NCBI GenBank assembly: GCA_937902305.1
Contig: CALDHV010000257.1
Coordinates: 1-20,633 of the forward strand
Source of the DNA: an uncultured Clostridia bacterium
GTDB lineage: Bacteria; Bacillota; Clostridia; Oscillospirales; Acutalibacteraceae
DNA: 20,633 bases
Direction: 5' to 3'
How positions within the stretch are numbered: position 1 is the stretch's first letter; every line of letters starts with the position of its first letter. The position numbers were made by a program, and so were the translations under genes. Below are positions 14,045 to 20,633 of this stretch, piece after piece. Below the pieces are notes generated by a model. The model was not told the origin of the DNA. It saw only the letters and a list, made by a program, of their open reading frames with translations, and ran no database searches.

Positions 14045-14392
14045 ATGAAAGCACATCTTCCCAACGGGGTCGGAGGCGGCCCGAACAATATGCAGGCGAT
14101 GCTCCGCCAGGCGCAGAAAATGCAGGACGATATGGCTCTCGCGCAGGCGGAATTGGAGGCGCGGGAGTATTCCGCGCAGGCGGGCGGCGGCGCGGTCAGC
14201 GCGACCGTCAACGGGCACCATCAGGTGACCGCTCTCGCAATCAAGCCCGAGGTCATCGACCCCGACGATGCGGAAATGCTTGCCGACCTCGTTATGGCGG
14301 CAGTCAATGAGGCCTCCCGGCTGGCGGCGCAGGACGCGGAGCAGGAAATGGGAAAGATCACCGGCGGTATGAACCTGCCGGGAATGTTTTAA
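14045..14392 (+). CDS. YbaB/EbfC family nucleoid-associated protein
   Basis: A 115-residue DNA-binding protein that forms tweezer-like dimers and bends or coats DNA. NMQAMLRQAQKMQDDMALAQAELE (residues 15-38) is the family's long N-terminal helix, and GGGAVSATVNGHHQVTALAIKPEVIDPDDAEMLADLVMAAVNEA is the beta-sheet and C-terminal helix. The N-terminal Gly/Asn-rich tip and C-terminal GMNLPGMF are typical. It lies 19 bases after dnaX and nine before recR, the standard dnaX-ybaB-recR order, which links it to replication and repair. Confidence 0.95.
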   Translation: MKAHLPNGVGGGPNNMQAMLRQAQKMQDDMALAQAELEAREYSAQAGGGAVSATVNGHHQVTALAIKPEVIDPDDAEMLADLVMAAVNEASRLAAQDAEQEMGKITGGMNLPGMF

Positions 14393-14401
14393 GAGGTCGC
14401 T

Positions 14402-15001
14402 ATGGGATATACCGTCATACCACTGGAGCGACTGACCGAAAAGCTCGAACGCCTGCCCGGCATCGGACGCAAGTCCGCCGCGCGGCTGGCTTTTCATCTG
14501 CTGTCTATGCCGGATGCCGATGCCAAGGCGCTTGCCGACGCGGTCAGCGACGCCCGCGCTAACATCCGGGAATGTCCGTGCTGTTGCAACCTGACCGACA
14601 CCTCCCCCTGTTCGCTGTGCGATGATGCGCGGCGCGATCGCACCGTCATCTGCGTTGTCGAAGACCCGCAGGATGTCAACGCCATCGAGCGGACGCGGGA
14701 ATACACCGGGCTGTATCACGTCCTGCACGGCACCATCTCCCCGATGGACGGGCGCGGCCCGGAGCAGTTGCGGATCAAGGAATTGCTCCACCGGCTGGAG
14801 GATGAGACGGTCACAGAGGTCATTATGGCAACCAATCCCACCGTCGAGGGGGATTATACCGCCGTGTATCTGTCCCGCTTGCTCAAGCCGCTCGGCATCC
14901 GCGTCACCCGGCTTGCCTACGGTATTCCGGTCGGCGGCGATCTCGAATACGCCGACGAGGTCACGCTCGGGCGCTCGCTGGAGGGACGTAGCGAGCTGTA
15001 A
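14402..15001 (+). CDS. recR: Recombination mediator protein RecR
   Basis: A 199-residue protein of the RecFOR pathway, which helps load RecA at single-stranded gaps. The helix-hairpin-helix LERLPGIGRKSAARLAFHLL occupies residues 15-34. The zinc finger uses C58, C61, C70 and C73 in ECPCCCNLTDTSPCSLC. The Toprim domain begins at TVICVVEDPQDVNAIERT, near residue 80, and includes YHVLHGTISPMDGRGPEQL. The C-terminal Walker-B-like region LAYGIPVGGDLEYADEVTL is intact. Extra Cys residues (C60, C62) within the finger are unusual but do not disturb the ligand pattern. Length is standard. Confidence 0.97.
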   Translation: MGYTVIPLERLTEKLERLPGIGRKSAARLAFHLLSMPDADAKALADAVSDARANIRECPCCCNLTDTSPCSLCDDARRDRTVICVVEDPQDVNAIERTREYTGLYHVLHGTISPMDGRGPEQLRIKELLHRLEDETVTEVIMATNPTVEGDYTAVYLSRLLKPLGIRVTRLAYGIPVGGDLEYADEVTLGRSLEGRSEL

Positions 15002-15025
15002 TTTTGCAAAAGGAGGTTTTTCGCC

Positions 15026-15493
15026 GTGGCGGATAAACCCGGATTTAAGACCATTGCGGAAAACCGCAAGGCATTTCACGAATATTTCATTGAGGAATCG
15101 TTTGAGGCGGGCATCGAGCTGTGCGGCACCGAGGTCAAATCGTTGCGGCAGGGCGGGCTTAACCTCAAGGACGCCTGGTGCGCCATCGACGGCGGCGAGC
15201 TGTTCGTCAACGGAATGCACATCAGCCCGTACGACAAGGGCAACATCTTCAACCGCGACCCGCTCCGGGTGCGCCGCTTGCTGATGCACAAGCGCGAGAT
15301 CAACCGTCTGTTTGGTCTGCTCAAGCAAAAGGGCTACGCGCTCATTCCGCTGTCGGTATATTTCAAGGGCAGTCGGGTCAAGGTGCAGGTCGGGCTTTGC
15401 CGCGGCAAAAAGCTGTACGACAAGCGCGAGGATGCCGCCCGCCGCGATATGAAACGCGAGGCGGAACGCGCCCTGAAAGAACGGAACAGTTGA
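15026..15493 (+). CDS. smpB: SsrA (tmRNA)-binding protein SmpB
   Basis: A 155-residue beta-barrel RNA-binding protein that delivers tmRNA to stalled ribosomes. Conserved parts are AENRKAFHEYFIEESFEAGI, GTEVKSLRQGGLNLKDA, INRLFGLLKQKGYALIP and KGRVKVQVGLCRGKKLYDKR-like sequence ending in a basic tail. The start is GTG 15026, nine bases after AAAGGAGG (15009-15016). It is 24 bases after recR and ends the operon. The tmRNA gene is not within the window. Confidence 0.96.
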   Translation: MADKPGFKTIAENRKAFHEYFIEESFEAGIELCGTEVKSLRQGGLNLKDAWCAIDGGELFVNGMHISPYDKGNIFNRDPLRVRRLLMHKREINRLFGLLKQKGYALIPLSVYFKGSRVKVQVGLCRGKKLYDKREDAARRDMKREAERALKERNS

Positions 15494-15515
15494 GCGATGA
15501 TAAAGCGAATATAAG

Positions 15516-15559
15516 AAAAGCAGTCACGATTTTTTCAAATCGTGACTGCTTTTTTTGAT
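15516..15559. terminator. Bidirectional terminator after smpB
   Basis: A perfect 17-bp stem pairs 15516-15532 with 15537-15553 around a four-base loop, with a T7 run at the + strand side and an A-run (T-run on the - strand) at the other. It separates the smpB operon from the convergent sugar-transport operon and should work in both directions. Confidence 0.93.
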
Positions 15560-15567
15560 TGAAAAGA

Positions 15568-16503
15568 TCAGCCGGTGATACCAACGCGGTCGATGCTCTT
15601 GACGAACTTACGCTGGATGATCATATAGAAGATCAGCGGGATTGCCAGATACAGCAAGCAGGCGGCGGAAACCACAGCAGGATATTCCGGCTCACCGCCG
15701 TTGATCTTGGCATACATCTGCAACAGCGAGCCGATACTGGCCATGACGACCGCCAGCGGGCGGTTCTCATCCAGGAAGCAGAGCTGGGCGAGGAACTTCT
15801 CGTTCCAGTACCAGATGATCGCCAGCACCGACACCGTGACCAGCACGACGCTGGACGACGGCAGAGCAATGCTGAAATAGGTGCGGATCGGGCCGGCGCC
15901 GTCCACATAGGCGGCATCCTCCAGCTCAAACGGCAAGCCGATGAAGAACTGCTGATAAATGTAGATCAGCATACCGGAACGGATACCGATGCCGAATACC
16001 GCGGGCAGCCAATACGCAAACGGCGTATTGAACACGCCCAGAATACGGAAGTTGAGTGCCAGCGACAGGCTGTACATCTCCAGCGGCACAAGCAGCGACA
16101 AGATCAGCAGGAAGGACGCAATGCCCTTGCCCGGGAACTTGAAGCGCGCGAAGCCGTAAGCAACGAACGCACAAACGAAGATCTCGAGACCCGCGCTGAC
16201 GAGCTGCAGGATCGCCGTCTGCTTGAAGGCGTTGAGGAAATCGGTATCGCCCGTTCCGCCCATGACGCCGAATGCCGTCTTGAAGTTCTCCAGCGTGAAC
16301 TCACGTGGGATCCACATATGCTCGACATCGAGGAAGTCGCCGCCCGTCTTGATCGACGCGGCGATCATATACAACAGCGGATACAAGACGATATAGCCCA
16401 CAATGATCAGGAACAGCAGACGCAGAATGTAGAAGAATACGCCGTTGACACTCTTGCGCACCTTGTCGCGGTTCAAGGCGGGAGTTACTTTTTTCATTTC
16501 CAT
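15568..16503 (-). CDS. Carbohydrate ABC transporter permease (MalG-like)
   Basis: A 311-residue inner-membrane permease with six predicted hydrophobic segments. The EAA loop that contacts the ATPase is LEDAAYVDGAGPIRTYFSIALP (about residues 204-225), carrying the conserved DGA, G and P. The extended cytoplasmic N terminus and the final Arg-Lys-rich tail (QRKFVKSIDRVGITG) are typical of MalG/LacG-type partners in sugar importers. It begins five bases after the MalF-like stop, so the two are translated together. The start is ATG 16503; a second Met two codons later is also possible. Substrate is not evident. Confidence 0.92.
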   Translation of the reverse strand: MEMKKVTPALNRDKVRKSVNGVFFYILRLLFLIIVGYIVLYPLLYMIAASIKTGGDFLDVEHMWIPREFTLENFKTAFGVMGGTGDTDFLNAFKQTAILQLVSAGLEIFVCAFVAYGFARFKFPGKGIASFLLILSLLVPLEMYSLSLALNFRILGVFNTPFAYWLPAVFGIGIRSGMLIYIYQQFFIGLPFELEDAAYVDGAGPIRTYFSIALPSSSVVLVTVSVLAIIWYWNEKFLAQLCFLDENRPLAVVMASIGSLLQMYAKINGGEPEYPAVVSAACLLYLAIPLIFYMIIQRKFVKSIDRVGITG

Positions 16504-16507
16504 TTTA

Positions 16508-17410
16508 TTACCCCCACTTCTTCAGGAAGACCTTGCTGTAAAGGACAAGGATCAACGCAATGATCGTGCCGGCAATCATGAAATAGAACCACAGCATCGC
16601 CGAGCCGATCCCGTATTCGAGAACATTGTACTGCCCATACGCTTGATTGATGACCGCGTTCGTTTCGGCGGTGATGTTCTCCACCATCGTGAAGATGACC
16701 ACCAACAGCATCGGTCGCAACAGCATCGGCAGGGTAACGAACCAGAACTCCTCCCACTTGGTCGCGCCTTCGACCTTGGCGACCTCATAGAGCTGATCCG
16801 GGATCGCCTGCAAGCCGGCGATGAACAGAACGATCTGTATGCCGCTCTGCCACACCATCATAAACAAGCCGTCCAGGGCGCTGACGAGGTAGTTCTCCAC
16901 CGCCTCCGGCAAGCCCAGTCCCTTCAGCACCTGTGTGAAGTCCATCATACTGAATGCGACGGCATCCGCCACCGCGACATCGGTCGCGTTATTGGACGCG
17001 GCGCTGAGGAACTGCGACAGCACCGGGCCGCTGGCGAAAATGACCGGGATGAAATACAGCGCCCGGAAGAACAGACGGCCGGGGAAATTGTCATTGAGGA
17101 ACAACGCCAAAATCAAGCTAACGACGAGGATAAACGGCAATGACACGAAAAATCCTTCGATCGCACTGATCAGATTGTTGGTGTAGTCCGGGTTGACGTC
17201 GAGAATGTTGTGATAATTCTCAACTCCGACAAAGGTGGCTTGCACGCCATGCTCGGAAATGGCAGTCTTGGCAAAGCTGTAGTAGATGGAGTTGAAGATC
17301 GGGTAAATGAAGAACAAAACCACACCTACGATCCAGGGAGCCAAGAAGATGAAGCCGTACCGTGCTTTTTTGGCTTCAAGGCTTTTGGGTTTACGCGTTT
17401 TTGCAATCAC
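16508..17410 (-). CDS. Carbohydrate ABC transporter permease (MalF-like)
   Basis: A 300-residue inner-membrane permease. A basic N terminus precedes FIFLAPWIVGVVLFFIYPIF, the standard first helix of MalF/UgpA-type proteins. The EAA loop LYEVAKVEGATKWEEFWFVTLP, with EGA, is near residues 207-228. The central region contains a longer extracytoplasmic segment, around VADAVAFSMMDF. Start is GTG 17410, whose GTGA overlaps the stop of the DUF5696 gene by four bases; no in-frame ATG offers a better choice. It pairs with the MalG-like protein to form the channel. No ATPase gene is present here, and many Firmicutes sugar importers use a shared ATPase (MsmX type) encoded elsewhere. Confidence 0.92.
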   Translation of the reverse strand: MIAKTRKPKSLEAKKARYGFIFLAPWIVGVVLFFIYPIFNSIYYSFAKTAISEHGVQATFVGVENYHNILDVNPDYTNNLISAIEGFFVSLPFILVVSLILALFLNDNFPGRLFFRALYFIPVIFASGPVLSQFLSAASNNATDVAVADAVAFSMMDFTQVLKGLGLPEAVENYLVSALDGLFMMVWQSGIQIVLFIAGLQAIPDQLYEVAKVEGATKWEEFWFVTLPMLLRPMLLVVIFTMVENITAETNAVINQAYGQYNVLEYGIGSAMLWFYFMIAGTIIALILVLYSKVFLKKWG

Positions 17411-19677
17411 TGTGCATCCCTCCCTGTAATCCAGGCACCGGCCTTGACGACACCGTAGGCGGTCGTCGCGTCCTTATCGCCGTAGTTGACGGCGGCATAT
17501 ACGCCGTTATCGAACTTCGTGATGCAGACACCGTTACCGAGGCTTTGATACTCCTTGATCTTAGCGCCCTCGATACTGCCGAGATACGCCTTGATCGCAT
17601 CGGCGGTTTTGAGCAAGCGCGCCTTGTTGCCTGCATAGCCGCTTCCGAAGATGAAATTATGATCGGAAGTCACCAGCTCATTATCATACCGATAGGTCAA
17701 CGTATAGGTGGGGGCGATACCTGCCGCCACACAGCGGAGCAGAGCATCGTTCTCGTCGCCGCACAGATTGATGGAGACGGAGTTCATCGGCACATAGCCG
17801 CGCAGTACCAGCTCATAGAACGGTACGTCCTCATCCGCAAAGTCATATTGCGACGAGTAGAGCGGTGCGTCGATGACGCGCTCCGCCTTGACCGCGGCGT
17901 AATCGTTCGCCGCGTCTGCCAGGACGCCGTATTCCTTGCCCACATTGTCAAAGACCGTTTGCGCGTCCTTGATCATACCCTTGCATACCTGCGTGCTCAG
18001 CGACGTATAGTCGGAGTAGATCGTGTTGGACAGCGCATCCAGCGAGATGCCCTTGATCCCCAGCGCCGACGCCTTATCTACCAACAGGTTGCCGGCGTTG
18101 ACGAGCTGATTACGCTTGAGGATGTATCTACGCGCGCGGGTGACATCGTGCTTGATCCTATCGAAGCCGCGGAAATATGCCGTCTGCTTGTTCATCCAAA
18201 CCGCACCGTCGTCGCCCTTGTTGAAGCCGGCGGCTCCCTTGCCGAACGCGATGAGGTTGAAGTCCATATAGTACGGCAGACCCAGCTCCTCGAGCTTGGA
18301 TGCCAGGGTGTTCATACCTTTCTTGCCGCCAAGCGTCTTGCCGACGGAGAAGTTACCGGCATACTTGCCAACATCCGCTCCGGACGTTCCGAAGCCGACC
18401 AAATCGACATAGAAATCGGTGCCGAGAGACTGCGACAGCTCGGTCGTCATCGTCGCGGCGTCCTCGGTCGTCGTCAGCGGGAACAGCTTGGTGGTCGGCA
18501 GTCCGAGGAAGAAATCTCCCTGCATCACGCCGCCGATGTACTTCACCGCCATCTTCTTCTCCGGCGCTTCGGAAACCTTCAGTCCACCGTTCTTGATGAG
18601 ATAGTTGCGGTAAACCTCCGCCATACCCGTGATGTCCGCCTTGTCGCCGGACAGCGGATAATAGGATACCTGCACCTTTTCATCGTTGATATAATCAGTG
18701 AAAACCTTGATATACTGCGCCGGTGAAGAATAGCCACGCGGCGGCGAAATCTGGCTGTAGCCGCGGAAACCGAAGGTCGCGTAAACACCGGAATAGCCGA
18801 TGTTGACCGAGTCAACATTCCACGCGACCGATGCCATCTCCACACCGGAGTCGATGATCGCGCACAGACCGCTATCGCCCTTCTTACATCCGAAGACCGG
18901 CATATACGCCTGCTCGATCACGGAGGTGAAATAGTAGGACTGGATCGTCAGATCGTCGCCGTACACCCGGATGGAGCCGGAGTCACCGACCGTTGCTGTG
19001 CCGGTGGGCTTGATGATCGTTCCGGAACCGTCCGGCATAAACATCCAGCTATCCGCCAGACCGTTCTTCATACCGCACATATACGGTGCCAGCGCGACGC
19101 CGGTCGCGTAGCTGACGCCGTTATCGGCGATCTCCGCCGGATTGACCGAAACGGTGAAATGGTCGCCGTCGAGCTTATAATCGACCGGCACCATGATCTC
19201 GAATGCATAGAAATCGTAGATCACACGCAAGCCGTTCTCGATCGGCATGGTGTAGAGCGCGCCATCCTGGATCGCATCGGTGTAGGACAGGGCGATCTCC
19301 TCCGCCATATTGGTCGGATTGTGATAGAAGACCTGCAACGCCGATTCGATCTGCGCGTGGTTTTTCTTCGGGAGACCAAGCGCATTCAGCTCCGGCTCCA
19401 GCGCCTCGCTGGGGGTCGAACACCAAATATTGCCGGTCGCCTTTTCCTTGAAGCTGACCCGTTTATTCTGCATATCCCAGATCAGCTCCCAGGCATCGTT
19501 TTGGCAAACGGTACCGGACTGGACTTTTTGATCCAGCGTGCTGTAATTGACATCTGCATAACGGAGGGTGTCCACGGCTTTTTCCGTTTCCTCGGAGCCC
19601 GCGCCGCATCCCGCCATACTCACGCATACAAGCAGACACAACAGCGCCGCCGTGATCCGTCGTAATGATTTTTTCAT
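17407..19677 (-). CDS. DUF5696 domain lipoprotein associated with sugar ABC transporter
   Basis: A 756-residue exported protein. The signal peptide (KKSLRR, hydrophobic core) ends in SMAGC, making C24 the likely lipid-modified residue. The N-terminal third is beta-rich and contains NDAWELIWDMQNKRVSFKEK and a Gly-rich DSWMFMPDGSGTII segment. The middle and C-terminal parts alternate strand and helix like a TIM barrel, with GIKGISLDALSNTIYSDY (D547) and, near residues 595-630, RVIDAPLYSSQYDFADEDVP followed by FYELVLRG. This looks like the DUF5696 family, found beside sugar permeases in Clostridia and Paenibacillus. Family function is unknown. A barrel resembling glycoside hydrolases is my inference; a sugar-binding role is the alternative. 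It overlaps the MalF-like gene by four bases. Confidence 0.82.
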   Translation of the reverse strand: MKKSLRRITAALLCLLVCVSMAGCGAGSEETEKAVDTLRYADVNYSTLDQKVQSGTVCQNDAWELIWDMQNKRVSFKEKATGNIWCSTPSEALEPELNALGLPKKNHAQIESALQVFYHNPTNMAEEIALSYTDAIQDGALYTMPIENGLRVIYDFYAFEIMVPVDYKLDGDHFTVSVNPAEIADNGVSYATGVALAPYMCGMKNGLADSWMFMPDGSGTIIKPTGTATVGDSGSIRVYGDDLTIQSYYFTSVIEQAYMPVFGCKKGDSGLCAIIDSGVEMASVAWNVDSVNIGYSGVYATFGFRGYSQISPPRGYSSPAQYIKVFTDYINDEKVQVSYYPLSGDKADITGMAEVYRNYLIKNGGLKVSEAPEKKMAVKYIGGVMQGDFFLGLPTTKLFPLTTTEDAATMTTELSQSLGTDFYVDLVGFGTSGADVGKYAGNFSVGKTLGGKKGMNTLASKLEELGLPYYMDFNLIAFGKGAAGFNKGDDGAVWMNKQTAYFRGFDRIKHDVTRARRYILKRNQLVNAGNLLVDKASALGIKGISLDALSNTIYSDYTSLSTQVCKGMIKDAQTVFDNVGKEYGVLADAANDYAAVKAERVIDAPLYSSQYDFADEDVPFYELVLRGYVPMNSVSINLCGDENDALLRCVAAGIAPTYTLTYRYDNELVTSDHNFIFGSGYAGNKARLLKTADAIKAYLGSIEGAKIKEYQSLGNGVCITKFDNGVYAAVNYGDKDATTAYGVVKAGAWITGRDAQ

Positions 19678-19697
19678 CAGGCGATCCCTCTCTTTCC

Positions 19698-20633
19698 TTA
19701 ACGATACTTGATTTCCACGAACAACGTCATAATGAAGCTGAACACCTGCTGTGCCAACAGAATGACCAGGAAGATCAGGAACACGATGATGAGCATGGAG
19801 ATCAAGGACAGAATGGTCGTACCGAGGAATCTGCCGAATTCAAAATCATGCACCCGCATAATGCCGATGATCAGCATAAATGCCGCATACAACGTCAAGA
19901 CCGTTGTCAGCAGGGTGATGAAAACGTATTCATCCGGAGACAAAATGTAGGTGAAAATCAGGCTGATGATACTGCCGATGATCAGCGGAGTCAAGCTGTA
20001 GCAGGTCACGATGAAGATCTCCTTGAGCTTGCCGATACCGCCCATCAACACGCAGATCAGCCAGTTCGCCAGCGTCCACAGGCACACCAGACCGACCGTG
20101 GACAGGAATACATAGAACGAGTTGTAATTCGAAGCATCAAAGTAGTTGAACGCAAAGCCGCTCGCCGTATCCTTGATTGCAGACAGGATGTAGAAGATCG
20201 CCAGTAGCGCGATCGCAATCGGCATCGAGCCCATCTGCTTTTCCTTGACCAGGCGGAACGACTCGACCGGGTGCGGCAACGCACCGAGCGCGATGCGGAG
20301 CTTCTCATTCTTGAAGATCACCCACTCGCGGCGGCGCTTCATCACGATAAAGACCACCAGCAACGCGACCAGCACCAGCACGCCGAGGAAGATCCAGATG
20401 AAGGTATTTTCCAGCTTGGCGGTGCGGATCTTGACAAATGCGTTGGCATAGGTCACACGGTCGGCACCGAGCTCGGCGTATTTCATCGCTTGCTCGTTAT
20501 CCTCGGTCGTATAATACGCCTTGGCAAGACCGCGGTAGGCAAGCTGGCAGTTCTGGTCTTCGCCGACCACCTCTTTCCAGGTAACCATTGCCTGCTCGTA
20601 TTCGTCCTGCAGGGTCAAAAGCTGTGCCTTACG
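19698..20633 (-). CDS. TPR and Yip1-domain membrane protein (5' partial)
   Basis: The frame is open to the right edge, so the N-terminal part is outside the window; a TTG at 20618 is internal, not the start. The visible 311 residues begin with a TPR-like helical repeat (ELVVG-type YRGLAKAYYTTEDNEQAMKY). One membrane segment ending in KRRR follows, then a cytoplasmic linker with HPVESFRLVKEKQMGS and about five further hydrophobic segments of the Yip1 domain (LTPLIIGSIISLIFTYIL and IIGIMRVHDFEFGRFLGT). Homologues that I recall beside DUF5696 genes are longer and carry an extracellular repeat domain. Function is unknown; an anchoring or assembly role for the transporter is inferred from context only. 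It is 20 bases upstream of the DUF5696 gene in the same operon. Confidence 0.82.
   Translation of the reverse strand, partial: RKAQLLTLQDEYEQAMVTWKEVVGEDQNCQLAYRGLAKAYYTTEDNEQAMKYAELGADRVTYANAFVKIRTAKLENTFIWIFLGVLVLVALLVVFIVMKRRREWVIFKNEKLRIALGALPHPVESFRLVKEKQMGSMPIAIALLAIFYILSAIKDTASGFAFNYFDASNYNSFYVFLSTVGLVCLWTLANWLICVLMGGIGKLKEIFIVTCYSLTPLIIGSIISLIFTYILSPDEYVFITLLTTVLTLYAAFMLIIGIMRVHDFEFGRFLGTTILSLISMLIIVFLIFLVILLAQQVFSFIMTLFVEIKYR

Noticed and set aside
14009..15328. 439-codon - strand open frame across ybaB, recR and smpB
   Set aside because: It crosses three certain genes on the other strand and shows no protein family features.
15559..16563. 334-codon + strand open frame opposite the MalG-like permease
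   Set aside because: It is the antisense of a clear permease with an EAA loop; composition (Gln/Arg/Asp/His-rich, no domain) is that of an antisense translation and it runs over the gene's own terminator side.
17362..18726. 454-codon + strand open frame opposite the DUF5696 gene
   Set aside because: Long antisense frames are expected in GC-rich coding DNA; it has no recognisable motif or ribosome site and lies inside a well-supported operon.

Overview
The window looks like chromosomal DNA from a fairly GC-rich member of the Clostridia, most likely an Oscillospirales/Ruminococcaceae-type gut bacterium. The grounds are the Firmicutes gene order SRP RNA-dnaX-ybaB-recR, strong AGGAGG-type ribosome binding sites, consensus sigma-A promoters, a DUF1836 regulator, a YerB-like DUF3048 lipoprotein, and intergenic hairpin repeats of a type I recall from this group. 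The taxon is an inference; no rRNA or species marker is present.

Region 1 (about 3-8462, + strand) is the distal part of a surface-polysaccharide operon. In order it holds the tail of an unidentified gene, a LicD-family phosphotransferase, a GT2 glycosyltransferase, a Wzy-like polymerase, a DUF616 glycosyltransferase, a serine-acetyltransferase-like hexapeptide acetyltransferase, a Wzx-like flippase, an acyltransferase-3 protein, gpsA, and a broken tagD (glycerol-3-phosphate cytidylyltransferase) remnant. It ends at a strong terminator. Wzx and Wzy imply an undecaprenol-linked repeat unit that is flipped and polymerised outside the membrane. LicD, gpsA and the tagD relic suggest a glycerol-phosphate (or other CDP-alcohol derived) decoration whose local CDP-glycerol step has been lost.

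Region 2 (8470-12093) is a set of small housekeeping units. They are mntP (manganese efflux, - strand), an intergenic inverted-repeat element (about 9191-9351), a DUF3048 lipoprotein (+), and a convergent two-gene unit (-) of a MerR-like DUF1836 regulator and an SPFH/prohibitin-type membrane protein. The regulator has a near-perfect sigma-A promoter with a palindrome in its spacer.

Region 3 (12112-15553, +) is an information-processing operon. The small-type SRP RNA is followed by dnaX, ybaB/ebfC, recR and smpB and closed by a 17-bp perfect hairpin terminator.

Region 4 (15568-20633, - strand, 5' end outside the window) is a carbohydrate-uptake operon. It holds a TPR plus Yip1-domain membrane protein (partial), a large DUF5696 lipoprotein, a MalF-type permease and a MalG-type permease. 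No ATPase or classical solute-binding protein is in view. The DUF5696/Yip1 pair is the least understood part of the window.
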